Below are positions 10,033 through 21,262 of a DNA stretch of 64,000 bases, in pieces. This DNA is from Pyrenophora tritici-repentis. Lineage: Eukaryota > Ascomycota > Dothideomycetes > Pleosporales > Pleosporaceae. The translations under genes and the position numbers were made by a program. How positions within the stretch are numbered: position 1 is the stretch's first letter; each line of letters starts with the position of its first letter. The notes under the pieces were generated by a model. That model worked only from the letters and a program-made list of their open reading frames with translations. It had not been told where the DNA came from and searched no databases. The stretch lies in assembly GCF_003171515.1 (NCBI RefSeq), contig NC_089393.1, positions 1,550,001-1,614,000 of the forward strand. The letters run 5' to 3'.

Positions 10033-12784
10033 CTTGGCGTAGTAATGGATGGTGGTATAGCGCTGGACGCAATGGTGGTCGGGGACTTGTTGCTTGGGGT
10101 TGGTGCTATTGGTATTGATGGGCTATGCAACGGATGGGGCAGTCGCAATTGGGAAGATGCTGCTCTGGTTGGTTCCTGGGTAGGTCGATAGGTAATGGCG
10201 ATGCTAGTGTGGTGTGGGAAACCTTCACGGCGTATTCACCTAAGCAAAGGATGCTAAAGGCTTTTGAGGCTTGGAAAAAGCTTGTTGTATTTGATACGGC
10301 AAGCTCCCGCAACAACGACGTCGCGGCAAATTCAGTGTGATGAGAGTTGCAACGAGTTTGTTTCCCGCACATGGAAATCATCCCCCTCATATACCAGTGA
10401 CTTGTACTCCAGTAAGCCCCGGTGTCGCCCCCCTGTCAGGAAAATATTTCGGGACGGACAGTCAGTGTGGAGTCGATGGTGAGAGGCGCCAAGGGGAGCG
10501 ACTCTTTAGGCGCACCATGACGTATTGCTTGGTCCACCAAGCATCAAGCCCATCCCCGTCCCTATACCCGTTGACTGCAATGATCATCGCATTTGTCTGC
10601 CGTGGTTCGTTGCATCGTTTAGTCTCAATTTTAGTGGTTGCTCGAGCCGACCGGCAAGCTTCACACCCCGTCTCTGGGGGTTTTGTCGTGCGCGATGATG
10701 CGATAATCGAGCGCCATGGTCAACGTCCCACGTTTAGATAGCCGTGTCTAGATTGACAGCTATCACCGTTTGTACAGTGCATTACGATAATGGCATTCTC
10801 GCGTGGAATTGGAGTTTGTCCATGGTCTACCACGAGATGCGCTATTTTTTGCCGCATGCCGAAATGCGACTAAGCGACCGTTATTACGTTTACGTTCATC
10901 AGGCTTTTCACTCGCGAACAGGGCAATAGAACCGACCGACAGTGTGTACGTCAAAGCGCATGAGATCGCATGTTGTCCGAGTCGTCCTTGCGAATACCGA
11001 TGGTAAGCGGGAATTTTTTTCCGTCTTCGTCGACTGCCCATATCAGGTATCACATTCCTGGGAGAGAGATGGGTTCGTTTCGGGAACCTAGTGCGGGTTT
11101 CCCCAGCCCCCATGGCAGATCGACACGCCTCAAGGCTTGATATGAAGATCGGATCGTGTTTTGCTATCTGGAGGAAAAGAAACCGGCAATGCTGAATGCG
11201 TTGAAAGGGTGGGTCGGTTCTCGGCTCCTCGTACGGTAAAAAAGCTCATCAGGTTCCCTGCGCGAGTGCGTATGTACCGTACCAGTGTGTACAGACCGAG
11301 GCCGAGTCAGTGAAAATCCTTTAGTGGGACTAGTTTCGGAAGGTCGTATCGAACATGTATGTCACGCGATCCTTGTGGCGAACCTGGTAGCGTTCACATA
11401 TCGCCCAGCATTGCCTCGCTAGTCTTGTTGACTACATCAGACATCGTTCGACGTTGCGGATAGAAGGTATCGCGTGGAATTTCTTTGTCGATTGTTGAGC
11501 TGACTCAGAAACCATGGAAGGCAATACCTATTGCAACCCCGAATTAAAACAACACGTGGTAAGCACAACTAACTTACGTCCCAAGACGTAGCCCGCTGTC
11601 AATGTTGCTGAAAGCTGTTGCGTTGTCTCAAAAGCATACTCATATACACGAGTGAGATCAGGTAACCTCTGCGGCCAGACTTTGTATTTCCCGCTGTTCA
11701 TATTATTCTCATAACGTGTTACTTTGCGATATCAATCACATTCTGGTAAATCACTCATCTACCTACAATATAGGATCTGTTCTATCGAGATCCCTCCTTA
11801 GAATCGACCCCTGGTCATCATACCTTGCAATTGATGCTCGCAAATTCGACTTCTTTGTTGTGGCAACATCCCCATCCCTGGCTGGATAAGTTCGAGTACT
11901 GGCACAATCTACGGGAGGCATGTCGGCTCACCATGGCCCCCTTCTATGGTGAGCCTTGCTATTTTCCATGGTGAGCCGACATGCCAACACCACAATCTAA
12001 TGATAAAGAGCTATGAGGTCTATACTGGCATGCAACATGAACTTAGAAACCATTCCGACAGGTCAAGAAAAATGATCAAGAGATTCCATCCGTTGGTCCA
12101 TGTGTTCTGCATACACTGCGGACCCTGAATAAAACCCACAAACCAGGCAAAAAACACACAAGAGTGCACGGATGAGAGAATTTACAGCGGCAAAAGAATG
12201 CAATTTTTTATTACAGATTCAATCCAAATCAATCCAACCCGCTCCAGCAGCCAGCAGAAGATGCATCAGCAAAAGCAGCCACAGCACCGCCCTGAGCACC
12301 CTAATAACCCAATCACCACTACTTTAACCCACATCATCCAAGATCATCAGCCAAGCCGATACCGTAGTACCAATGACAAGACCCACGCGATAACATTGGT
12401 CGATCCGCCTAACCGCGGACATCCGATCCGACAGATTTCGGGATCGGGCAACCCTTGTGTCTTGCTGACTACTCGAAATCTTAACTGGGCTGTCATCCTG
12501 TCTTCTCCTCTCTTAGATGGCCTTTTATGTTTGCTGTTTGTCAATATGCTTCGTTGAGGGTAAGAATCATTCGTTTACTTATTCAATGACATTGCTATTG
12601 CTATACTAACACCGTGAGAAGTAACAATGATGAATCGGGCGACATAACAACAATACTAATAAATCATTGCTTAGAAGAAACGGCGTTCACACGAATCTTA
12701 TCACATGGGATAACAGAAAGCCCGCCCACGACGTCCATTTTTCTCGGCGCAGCCCCTCAAACCTGCCTCCCATCCAGAGTCTTA
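10033..12784. other. Long intergenic region, no gene supported
   Basis: About 2.7 kb lies between the MFS carrier start and the Zn2Cys6 regulator stop. ORFs such as 10337-10741 (plus) and 10763-11113 (minus) overlap on opposite strands and show no domain, splice structure or compositional signal. The only clear structure is the 20-bp inverted repeat at 11917-11985. The part next to 10032 should hold the promoter of the transporter gene. Confidence 0.5.
11917..11985. repeat. Perfect 20-bp inverted repeat with a third partial arm
   Basis: Positions 11917-11936 and 11966-11985 are exact reverse complements (ggcatgtcggctcaccatgg). The 29-bp loop contains a further partial copy (tatggtgagcc) at about 11946-11955. 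There is no target duplication or coding capacity. It could be a cruciform, a MITE end or a dimeric protein-binding site. Confidence 0.85.
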
Positions 12785-13110
12785 TCAAGCGCTTTCTCCA
12801 GGGGCGCCCCAGCCGTTCGGTCCAGCCTGTGTGTAAACGTCTAGATGCAAATCCTCCCAGTCCCAAATCTGTTCCATACCACCCATGTCGAGGGCGTTTA
12901 GATCGCCGAGATGCCCAAAGGGGTTTTGGGCGAGAAATTGGTCAATGTCAAAGTTAAGATCGTCCTGCATCGTCATCGCGGGAAGAGGCTCGCTGGCAGA
13001 AGCTGCAGGCTCGATGAAGGAATTTGAAGGCTTCGTTGTTGGTGGTATGACCGCTGCAGGAGGCGGTTCCTCTACGGGAGGTGTTGTCTTCAGCGCAGAA
13101 GGTGCAGAAG

Positions 13111-13142
<32 letters not shown>

Positions 13143-15100
13143 TGTCTCTGGCGCTTGCTGAGTTGAGTGTTTCGCGAAAGATCGGGTGTGGCCTGCACGA
13201 GCTTGAAAAGAAAGTTGTATGACGACGCGCCTAGCTTAGTTGTTAGGCTGAGTTGGTGGAGCATATCGAGTGAGTTCTCGATGGCATCTACGACTTCTTC
13301 GCGATGAGGGAGAACGCGATCGCGGTCGTGGATAATTGCCGAACATAGTAGTGTTGCCGTGTCGAAGACGCAGAAGACGACCATGTGGAACTTGGCGTTA
13401 ATGGGGAACTCATGATCGAAGAGTTTACGCGCAACCTTCAACAGATCCAACGCTACGTCTATACCCTTTCTCCGGAATTCGTCGTCGCGGTCGGTTATCT
13501 TATCTCGCCGTTCGCGAGTGAGGTATGGCTTGAGAAAGTCGAGCTTGGACAGAAAGATGACGCAGTGCAACTGGTGCCGCTGAAAAACAAAGTACGGATG
13601 TTCCTCATCAAGAGAGAGATCCGGATTGTCGATGCGAAATATTGGTGGCAGCTCTTCGATGAACTTCTCACACGTTGACTCTATCGCCAAGACCTGCTCG
13701 GCAGAGAGATCGGTTTGGGAGGTTGCATTGCCCATAGCTGCGGCGATTCGTCGGCCAAGAGTAGCCTGAAGTGCCATGTGCGCGAATGGAGAGAGAAGAT
13801 TGGGCTGAGTAGTTGATTGGTCCAGTCGCAGATTTGGAAGCTTGAATGTAAGGTTCTTTTGGTCGATGAGGTTTGGACGACCTAACCACGCCGACATCTG
13901 CCTACTTAATGTCAATTCCAGCTCCCACATCATCACTCATCATGCTTACCAGTCCCAGATGTAAAGCAGTGTCCAGATACGTCTACGTATCTCCAGACCA
14001 AACTCGCACAAATCTTCAGCACCGGCGTCTTTGTCAATCCCTAGTTCCTGCGCTTCGCGAATAGTGCGCGACAACGCATGCCACGACTCCACTATCTTCG
14101 ACTCAGATTTCAGCCAGGCGCCTTTGAGGAACAGCTCTTGTACACGCTCGATGCTCGTGCGAGATGCTTCAAAGCTTCGACTCAGCTCCTCTGCTGCGTC
14201 CGAGAACCGCTCTGTGAGTGTCTGTGAGCTACAAGCCAACTCAAACTCAATCATCTTGCGGAGCGATGGCGTAAGATATTGTACGGAGTAAGCACATATG
14301 CGTAGAAGCAAGCACGTGAATTCTGGGGACAACTGCTTCCCAGCGCCTCGATCCGTCCACCATTGGACATACTGCTCAGCCAAAGTTGGTCCGTATATGG
14401 CGCTGTAGCGGTAATTGACGACACTGAGGAAGTGGTTGACAAACGCATCTGCTTGCCATTAGCAGTGCCGATACGCATAGCATCTTGAACCTACCTGTTA
14501 TGGACCTTGGAGGGATAGCATGCAAGACCTTGTCGACGGCATCGAATATCGGTGCTTCTGGCGGGGATTCCTTCCGCGGAGCATGCTTCCGCCAAAACTT
14601 AGATGCGCTCAACAGTCAACAAGATCAAAGACTGCTTACCTCATCTGCATTGCCGATTTTATAATGAACATGGCCAGGCATGTAACCCCAGACCTTCAGC
14701 CCGTCTTCAATCTCCTCATGTTCGCCATTCTGCGATATAAACTGGGGCTCTGCAGAGTCTGGCGCGCTTCTCTTCAGGGTTTTGGGCTCACTGGACGAGT
14801 TCTCTCTGCATGAGGCCGGTTACTGCCAAGTTCTGGTAACCGCGGGGTACATGACAGGAACGACATACCGAGACGACTCTGGCGGCGACTCTTGCTGTGG
14901 TCGTTTAACAGAGAATTGACAGAGATGAGGCACTTTCCTGGCCTGGCAATGATTGCAAGGCCATTCTCGGGAGCACTAATCTTGCCGTTAGTCCAAGGGG
15001 TTAGACGCAGGGTCAATCTGGAGTGGAGCGGGACCTTTTGCTTCCGGCGCTGACATTCAGTACACGACGTGGTTGCGCGGCTCTCTTTTTGCGGCTGCAT
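12785..15100 (-). CDS. Zn2Cys6 fungal transcription factor, six exons
   Basis: The spliced protein has 685 residues from exons 15100-15035, 14975-14869, 14805-14640, 14597-14495, 14448-13950 and 13901-12785. The first intron lies inside the DNA-binding domain: CTECQRRKQK is encoded before it and CSREWPCNHCQARKVPHLC after it, giving cysteines 13, 16, 23, 29, 32 and 41 (C-x2-C-x6-C-x5-C-x2-C-x8-C). A Fungal_trans-like middle region follows, with the typical LLYIWDWQMSAWLGRPNLID passage, and a C-terminal acidic activation-like tail. A run of 11 serines in the C-terminal half is encoded by a TTC/GAA triplet repeat. It is a nuclear DNA-binding regulator, probably dimeric on CGG half-sites. Its targets are unknown; the neighbouring carriers are candidates by position only. 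Confidence 0.9.
13106..13140. repeat. GAA/TTC triplet repeat inside the regulator gene
   Basis: About eleven consecutive GAA units on the plus strand encode a serine run on the minus strand within the Zn2Cys6 gene. Such coding microsatellites vary in length between strains. Confidence 0.85.
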
Positions 15101-16074
15101 GTTTTTTCTCGATCGCTATGCTCGAGGATCGGAATCGCGATGATCGGGGGCCTTATTAGAAAGCCTCGAACTTCGGACGAATGCGACGCGGTTGGGTTCG
15201 TAGGTAGACCAAGTTCTTAACACCGACCCCACTGGACCCACCAAGAGACCCTGCGCCACCTCCACGGGCCGATAGCTACATGTACTACATGTAAGGCTGA
15301 TGCTGATTTCTCAGCGATGGGTCTGTCATGTGATGTGGCAATTGACCGCATTGGGAACACACTGTGATCTTCACGCATCTCCATTTCAAATACACGACTG
15401 CGACAGCTTTTCCACGGGGATCCCGCCCGCGACATGCGCAGTTGCTGCCCAGGCGGCACCTGCCCCACACGCTGCACTGCAAGTAGCCTAGCCATTTCAC
15501 GTCCAAAAGAAACTTGCGGCATGGTGCACCGTGAGCCAGTCCTGCCTGGCTCCGAATTAGAGTTTGATATACATGAACACGACACGGCTAAGTTTCCGAG
15601 GAGAATAGCTGCCCAAGCTAACAGTATCGCAAGCGCGGTATACGCTGCATCATCAGGTAACGAAAAGGTGATATGCATGAGTGTACGCAGACAAATGACG
15701 TCATTGTACCGCGTCTCAGTCCGGGAACCAACAGCACAAAAGACTGGCTCGCCCCAACATGCCATATGCATTAAATTATTAATGGATCGACAACACCGCA
15801 CCTTCCATACACGTCAACGAAAAGTGAAAACAACACATGTGGCCCATGTGGAATGTTTGCCGGTATACGAATGCGCATCAGAGAATTCCAATGTGCAGGA
15901 CGAAACCCCACCTGTCACGTTCCTCTGCGTGTCTCAGTCACAACACAACGAAGCCTAAAATGGGTAGTTAGGTGCAAGATGCAATTACTGTTTATGGTCT
16001 GACGTGATACTATGTACGGGAAGTGAACTAATAGACTCTATGAAAAGGAAGAAGCGAACAAGCCGCCCGCCGTC
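15101..16074. other. Intergenic: promoter side of the regulator and 3' side of the phosphate transporter
   Basis: Two long ORFs overlap on opposite strands here (15434-15958 plus, 15217-15801 minus). Neither has a recognisable domain, signal peptide or splice pattern. They sit exactly where the regulator promoter and the transporter terminator should lie, so both are treated as chance. Confidence 0.5.
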
Positions 16075-17945
16075 TCAAACCTGGCCTTTGATCTCAGTGA
16101 CGCCAACTTCGTCGATACTATCAACCTTTCGAGCATGCTCGGCACCGGTAATGCTCTCGTCACCCATGTCCCAGTCTTGCGCCAAGTCCTCGAGCGTTCT
16201 GCGCTTGGTCTCAGGAATGAGAAGCGTGGTGAAGATACCGGCGAACATGAAGGCAGAGAAGATCTGCATGACGTGGTTGAGCCAAGGGCTGGGGTTGAGC
16301 TTGGTGGGATGTCCACGGGTACGGAGAGGAGAGATGGCTCCCTGTGCGATAATGGAGCCAATCTTTCCTGAACCAGCAGAGATACCGTGTGAGGTAGAGC
16401 GGTAGCGCGTAGGGAAGCACTCTCCGGGGACGATGAAGGTGGTGCTGTTGGGGCCCCAGTTGAAGAAGAGTTGGATGAGGACGTAGATAGCCAACATGGC
16501 GTGGGAGCTGAGGTGCTTGTAGGCGAAACCCTGGATTGAAGTCAACATCCATCTTATCAGGAAGCAGAAAGTAAGTACATACCCAAATGACGAAGAGAAT
16601 GGTAAGAATGGTGAAGCCAATAAGCTGGAGGGGTTTGCGTCCGATGGTGTCAATGGTAGCAACAGCAAGCCAGTATCCGGGAATCGCACCAGCGCAGACA
16701 AGAATAGCGTTGCCGGCAGCCAAGTTGTAGAGCTTATCGTGTAGGTTTGCGCCGTTGGCGTAACCGATAGCTTGCAGGACAGTAGAGGCATTGAGACCGA
16801 GGCCGTAGAAGGCGACATCAAGCAAGAGCCATGACATGGCAGTTCCGAACAGAATCTTGCCGTTGCGAAGCTTGCCGTAAAACCTGAAGAAATCCTTGAA
16901 GGAAGCCTTGGGAACGTCGAGCTTAGCGGAGGATTGCTGGCGGGCTGCAACTTGAGTAATCTCATCCGGATGACCCTCGCCGTGCTTGCCGGAAAGGTAC
17001 TGCTTTGTGTCTTCGTTTGCCTTCTCGACGTCACGGGCGACATCAAAAGTGTAACGAGGTGTCTCTGGAATAGTGAGACGGTAGTACAGGGCAATGCAGG
17101 CTGGGACGATTCCGAGACCGATCAGAGCACGCCACATCTTGTCAACAGCAATCTGGCAGTCACCCTTGCAGGTATCGTAACCGGTGGCAGGCTCGAGCTT
17201 GGCCTTAAAACCAGAGACCAGACACAGCATGACGAGCGCACCGCCGAGCTGACCGAAACCTTGCATGGCAAAAACGGCACCCATCATGGCACCGCGCCAC
17301 TTGGTGGTTGCGAACTCGGAGGTAATAATGGAAGAGAGAGGGTAGTCACCGCCGATACCTATGAGGTTATTAGAACGGTTGTGATTCGACATGAGAGGCC
17401 CAGAACGTACCAATACCCATGAGCACACGCCAGAAGATGATGAGGCCAACAACCGAAGTGCCAGGACCGGGACCAGTCAGCGACTGCGCGAGCGTCGCGA
17501 CGATGATCAAGATCAACTCCAGTCCGTACATCTTCTTACGTCCAACGATATCGGCGAGCGTACCGAAACCGACTTGTCCGATAACGGTACCAGCCGACGT
17601 TGCCAGCTTGATAGCCGTATCTTGGGGAGTTGTGAGTGTGCCCTTGTGGTCTTGCTTGTAGACAATTCCCAGCATGACGGTCAAGAGTGAGACACAGAAT
17701 ATATCGTACGAATCTGTGAAGAAGCCAGTTCCGGCAACTAAAATTGCACGCACGTGATACCATCCAAATGGTGCCTTGTCAATTTCTGCGAGGGCAAGTC
17801 GGCGTCGTTCATTGGGGTCTTCGATGTGCGCAAAGTCACTGTCAACATTGTTAGTGGGTTGTACAGTAAGAGGTAGGAGCCGTGCGCTAGCCTACTTATT
17901 GAAGTTGTGGAACGCGGAATTGCCGCCAGCCGTCTTAGCAGCCAT
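16075..17945 (-). CDS. PHO84: High-affinity inorganic phosphate:H+ symporter, PHO84 family
   Basis: The spliced protein has 569 residues from exons 17945-17896, 17838-17411, 17358-16583 and 16530-16075, with introns of 57, 52 and 52 bp. It takes up phosphate across the plasma membrane by proton symport. Family hallmarks are GTGFFTDSYDIF in span 1, GTLADIVGRKKMYGLEL (motif A), GIGIGGDYPLSS, IPETPRYTFDV before the central loop, FNWGPNSTTFIVPGE in span 10 and IPETKRRTLEDL at the end. The length is close to yeast Pho84 (587). The start is fixed by the short first exon (AAKTAGGNSAFHNFN), which joins in frame to NDFAHIEDPNERRR. In-frame conservation across all junctions makes the model firm. Exact ion specificity, phosphate versus related anions, is inferred from the family. 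Confidence 0.95.
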
Positions 17946-18377
17946 TGTAAAGCTTTTTGCCCAAGGCTTGTCGAGAGTTTAGATGAGTCTTGATACCGGG
18001 AAAGACGGGTCTGCGTTCTGGGGAATCAGTGTTTAGGGGTACAGGGCCAAGCTATATAACTGCAATCAAGCTTACTCCCAAGGCTGACAGCCAAGCTTGT
18101 GTCTCCAAACAGACAGGAGCCCAGCTGACCAATGGAAGCAGTCAATATAGGCACGAGCGCGAATGCCACCTTCTCGGTTCGGCCTTTCCGTTGCCAAAAG
18201 GCAGATTTTACGTGTAAATGTGCCCTTTGACAAGCCCAGGCCGCCACAAGTGTTGGAGAACCGCGGTGACTATCATGTCGCGCTCGATTGGCGTTTATGC
18301 CGGTGGAGCTTGTGTAAAGGTCCTGAGAGACGCGACACAAGCAGAGTCGAACGTGTTCAATCGTAGGCCCCATTTAC

Positions 18378-18385
18378 CCCACGTG
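18378..18385 (-). promoter_or_regulatory. Candidate Pho4/NUC-1 site upstream of the phosphate transporter
   Basis: Read in the direction of the transporter gene this is CACGTGGG, the high-affinity core bound by the phosphate-starvation regulator Pho4 in yeast (NUC-1 in Neurospora). It lies about 435 bp upstream of the start codon. A single 8-bp match can arise by chance, so binding is an inference. Confidence 0.4.
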
Positions 18386-19245
18386 CGCGCTAGCGGATGA
18401 TGCCAAGACCACACCCGGGCGCTAGGACCTGCACCCACTCAACTTGGCCCGCTTCGTAGGATTGAAGGATCGAAGCTTCTTTGCCGTCAAGACCTCTTGG
18501 AAAGTCTTGTATGGGTTGCCGTGATGTTGTGGCGCGTCAATCATTTTGCTTGTTAGGAACCATGGCTGTTACCCGGCATGCCCGTGGACCTGTCAGACTG
18601 GCCGAACGATGGACCAGGACTGAAATGAGTATGCCCAACATCCATGCAAATAGCAGTGCATCCACCAAATTGGTTCTGTATCCCTGCAGCTGGGATGTTG
18701 GCACGCTAAGCCACCCTCCACCTAGCATACCCTTCAGCATTCGACATCTGGACTCCCACTCTGCCATGCCACTGGCGCCATACTCGCATCACCATGTCAT
18801 GATTGGGCAAAGTGCAGAAAACCAATGCATCATGAACCGTCAGCCCTCGGAGCCGACCTCCATCGGGTAAGACTTCATGTTGCAACTCTGGTTCTGGAAC
18901 GGCGTACGTGAGGGACATTGGTAGTGTACCATTACATCCCGCAAATGCGACAGCTGTCCAATGTTAGCTTCGCACGTGGGAGCAGAGTTTGACAGATTTT
19001 GCCCCACTGGTAGTCAACATGTGGTACCAGACGGCAACTACCACAGTGGCGGTAGAAAATTCTTCTATGCATCTTCTCTGGCGCGGACCTAGTCTTCTAT
19101 AAAGACCAGGTCATTAAGCGTGATAGGTAGCATACCTGTACAGTAGATTTCTGTCCAGATTTGGAGGTGGAGTGAACTAGTCACTTCAGCTGCAAGGGCT
19201 CTGCTGAACCGAAAATCAGCACATCACATCAACACAGAACCACAG

Positions 19246-19397
19246 TCCGCAACAATCAATTAAGTGGGTCCTAGAAGGTTCAGATTGGATTGATTGATTA
19301 CCGCTTTAAGCCTAGTAGTTACCTATAGGAGTTTAAGCCCTACCTAGATAGGTAAGTGGGTCTAGGAGAGTGACCGGATTGAATTGATTGTTGCGGA
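19246..19397. repeat. 152-bp unit with perfect 16-bp terminal inverted repeats
   Basis: The ends tccgcaacaatcaatt (19246-19261) and its reverse complement (19382-19397) are identical. Inside, the phrase around aagtggg/tctag and ggattgattgatt occurs twice as a degenerate direct repeat about 90 bp apart. It could be a MITE relic, but no clear target duplication is seen. Confidence 0.55.
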
Positions 19398-19443
19398 GTC
19401 TACACAGAACTCTCCAAATTGCCTCACTTCGCCGAAGAAAAGA

Positions 19444-19466
19444 CGTACTCGGCCATGCCGAGTACG
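19444..19466. repeat. 10-bp stem hairpin
   Basis: The sequence cgtactcggc is followed after three bases by gccgagtacg, an exact inverted repeat. It lies in noncoding DNA near the 3' side of the acidic-protein relic. Its function is unknown. Confidence 0.7.
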
Positions 19467-19746
19467 AGGGTAGTCACTCACTCCAAGATGTCTACTGGTC
19501 ACTTTCGCTGCCTTACTCCAAACATCAGCTGCAGCTTACCATTGGCAGTCGACACAAACATAATTGGCTACGTCATCGAGATCAACTCTTGCATTGCCAT
19601 GTCAATTAGACTACACCGAATAAACATCAGGAGCTAATATATCCTTCCAGCATCTCTCTCGTATCCTCTCTCCAAGGAAAATCCACTGAGCAACCATAGC
19701 CGCTACTCGATGTCACCGAACGCCATCGATATTTGCCCCAATATAA

Positions 19747-20311
19747 TCACCATCTGGTGAAGAAATGCTGAAATCTGTCCGCTGACTGGTCTTCTTGCCA
19801 TTCCTCCATATCTTCCTGTGATGCCAGGCTCATTTGTTCTTGCGGCGGGGGATCAAGTCCATCTGCCTGCTCATGCTACTCCTCCAGCTCTCCAGGCTCT
19901 TCCTGTTCGTAATGCTCCTCCTGCTCTCCAGGCTCCGTCTATTTTTTCTTCTCCTCCTCCGCTTCAACCAATTGCTGGATGTAAGACCGCCAGAAAGCTT
20001 CTCGCACCTCTTCACACTCATCTTCCTCTACCTCCGCCACCTTCTTCTTGCGTGGTGTCTTCTTCATCCTATCCGCCACTGGTATAGAGGGAAAAAATGA
20101 TGGAGGCGGTGGAATGTTTCGCTTGAGCCGGCATTTGAGGGAACCATCCTAGGAAGTTGGTGAGCACAGTCGCGTAGTTGGATGTAGTCTGCCTATTCCC
20201 CATCATTTGTCCTTCGAGTTGATATGTCTTGGGCCCGGCCACAGGCTTTTCAGGACGGGATTTGCGGCTTGCACTGAACGCGAGATTTCGAGGGAGTTCC
20301 ATGTTGTCCAT
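19747..20311 (-). pseudogene. Decayed gene for an acidic, repeat-containing protein
   Basis: On the minus strand a frame beginning MDNMELPRNLAFSASRKSR runs into KTYQLEGQMMGNRQTTSNYA and TNFLGWFPQMP. The next coherent peptide (KKTPRKKKVAEVEEDE, REAFWRSYIQQLVEAEEEKK) lies in another frame, and no usable intron joins them. That second frame then crosses TAG codons at 19939-19941 and 19876-19878 while staying strongly acidic, with a doubled unit (EPGEQEEHYEQE and EPGELEE.HEQA), and ends at a TGA at 19747. Two nonsense codons of CAG-to-TAG type plus a frameshift point to decay. The 5' end is unresolved: the first frame continues open upstream of 20311 without a start codon. I do not recognise the family. 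Confidence 0.6.
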
Positions 20312-21262
20312 TTGCAGTGTTGTGGTTGCACTCGGGGTTGAGGGAGTAGGGGAGATTGAGGAGAAGTATGGTTCAAGGGAGTATCGTGGAAAGGGCGAGT
20401 TTCCAACCTGCGCTGTTTTGGGGGGCTGCGGGAATGGCGCTGGCGGCTGCGTCGTTTTGGAGACCCGAGGGGGATATTGCGGTCGTGCTCACACTCCCGG
20501 GTTGTCTGCTGAATCTTCTAATGGGAGAGATAAGAAGAGTTCTAATATGGGGAGAATGGGGAGCAGTAGTGAATCAAAGTGCTCAGCTAGCAACTCGCCC
20601 AGCTCTCACCTGCATTCACATAAGAGCCCAGCTCTCTGGCAGCCAGTGTAGCTGTAATTTAGTGAAGACGTGTTTCCCAGCCAACATGATTATCGCTGGT
20701 TTTCACTGTAGCAAGTCATATGTACAAAGTTCGGCATTGTGTAGAAACCTGTGCTTGTAGAACAAAGGATCATGTTTCTCTCTCTCTCAACTAAGTCTTA
20801 GCCATGTCTGATGACACTGTTCGTTCATGTGCATCACTGTGGATGATTTAGGGAGCCAGAGTAAACCATTGTGTACCTGACTTGGACGCAATACCATAAT
20901 GCAATCGTACTGCAACAGTGCATGATTTCCGGTATTCTGTTCATCTTCAGAAGGAAGCTTAGGGAAAAGTTATTGCATGATAATAAATCTTAGTCACAAT
21001 CAGAGGTAATACAGTAAGTTTCTAAAGAAACATCGGTTAAGCTGCGAGAAGATGAAAATGTTCTAGAAATTGAGGCGACAGACCGAAGCACGTTCCTGCG
21101 CTAGCGGGGTGGCGAAGGGACCAGCCAATCGTGGCGTGCAAGGCGGGGCGGGCCCACCGCCTCCGACTAGCGCCGAGTTCAGGGTCAACTACTCCACAAA
21201 CCTCGAGAGCTCACCCCTCGCTCTTCACACACTTTCTGCAATTGCTCTGCACAGCCGCCAAT
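20312..21262. other. Intergenic region upstream of the desaturase
   Basis: The first 200 bp may hold the lost 5' end of the acidic-protein relic, since a frame stays open there. The remainder is promoter and 5' leader of the desaturase. ORFs 20229-20651 and 20356-20760 are overlapping, motif-free and probably chance. Confidence 0.5.

Larger units (their letters stand above)
17946..19746. other. Intergenic region with small inverted repeats, no gene supported
   Basis: Downstream of the candidate phosphate promoter there is no convincing gene; ORFs such as 18481-18870 and 18026-18373 overlap antisense and carry no motif. Two small structures are present: a bounded repeat unit at 19246-19397 and a hairpin at 19444-19466. 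Confidence 0.5.

Noticed and set aside
10337..10741. Plus-strand ORF of 134 codons upstream of the MFS carrier
   Set aside because: Antisense ORFs overlap it and it shows no protein-like pattern.
15217..15958. Two long overlapping ORFs on opposite strands (194 and 174 codons)
   Set aside because: No domain, signal peptide, splice structure or conserved-looking motif; they occupy the expected promoter and terminator of flanking genes.
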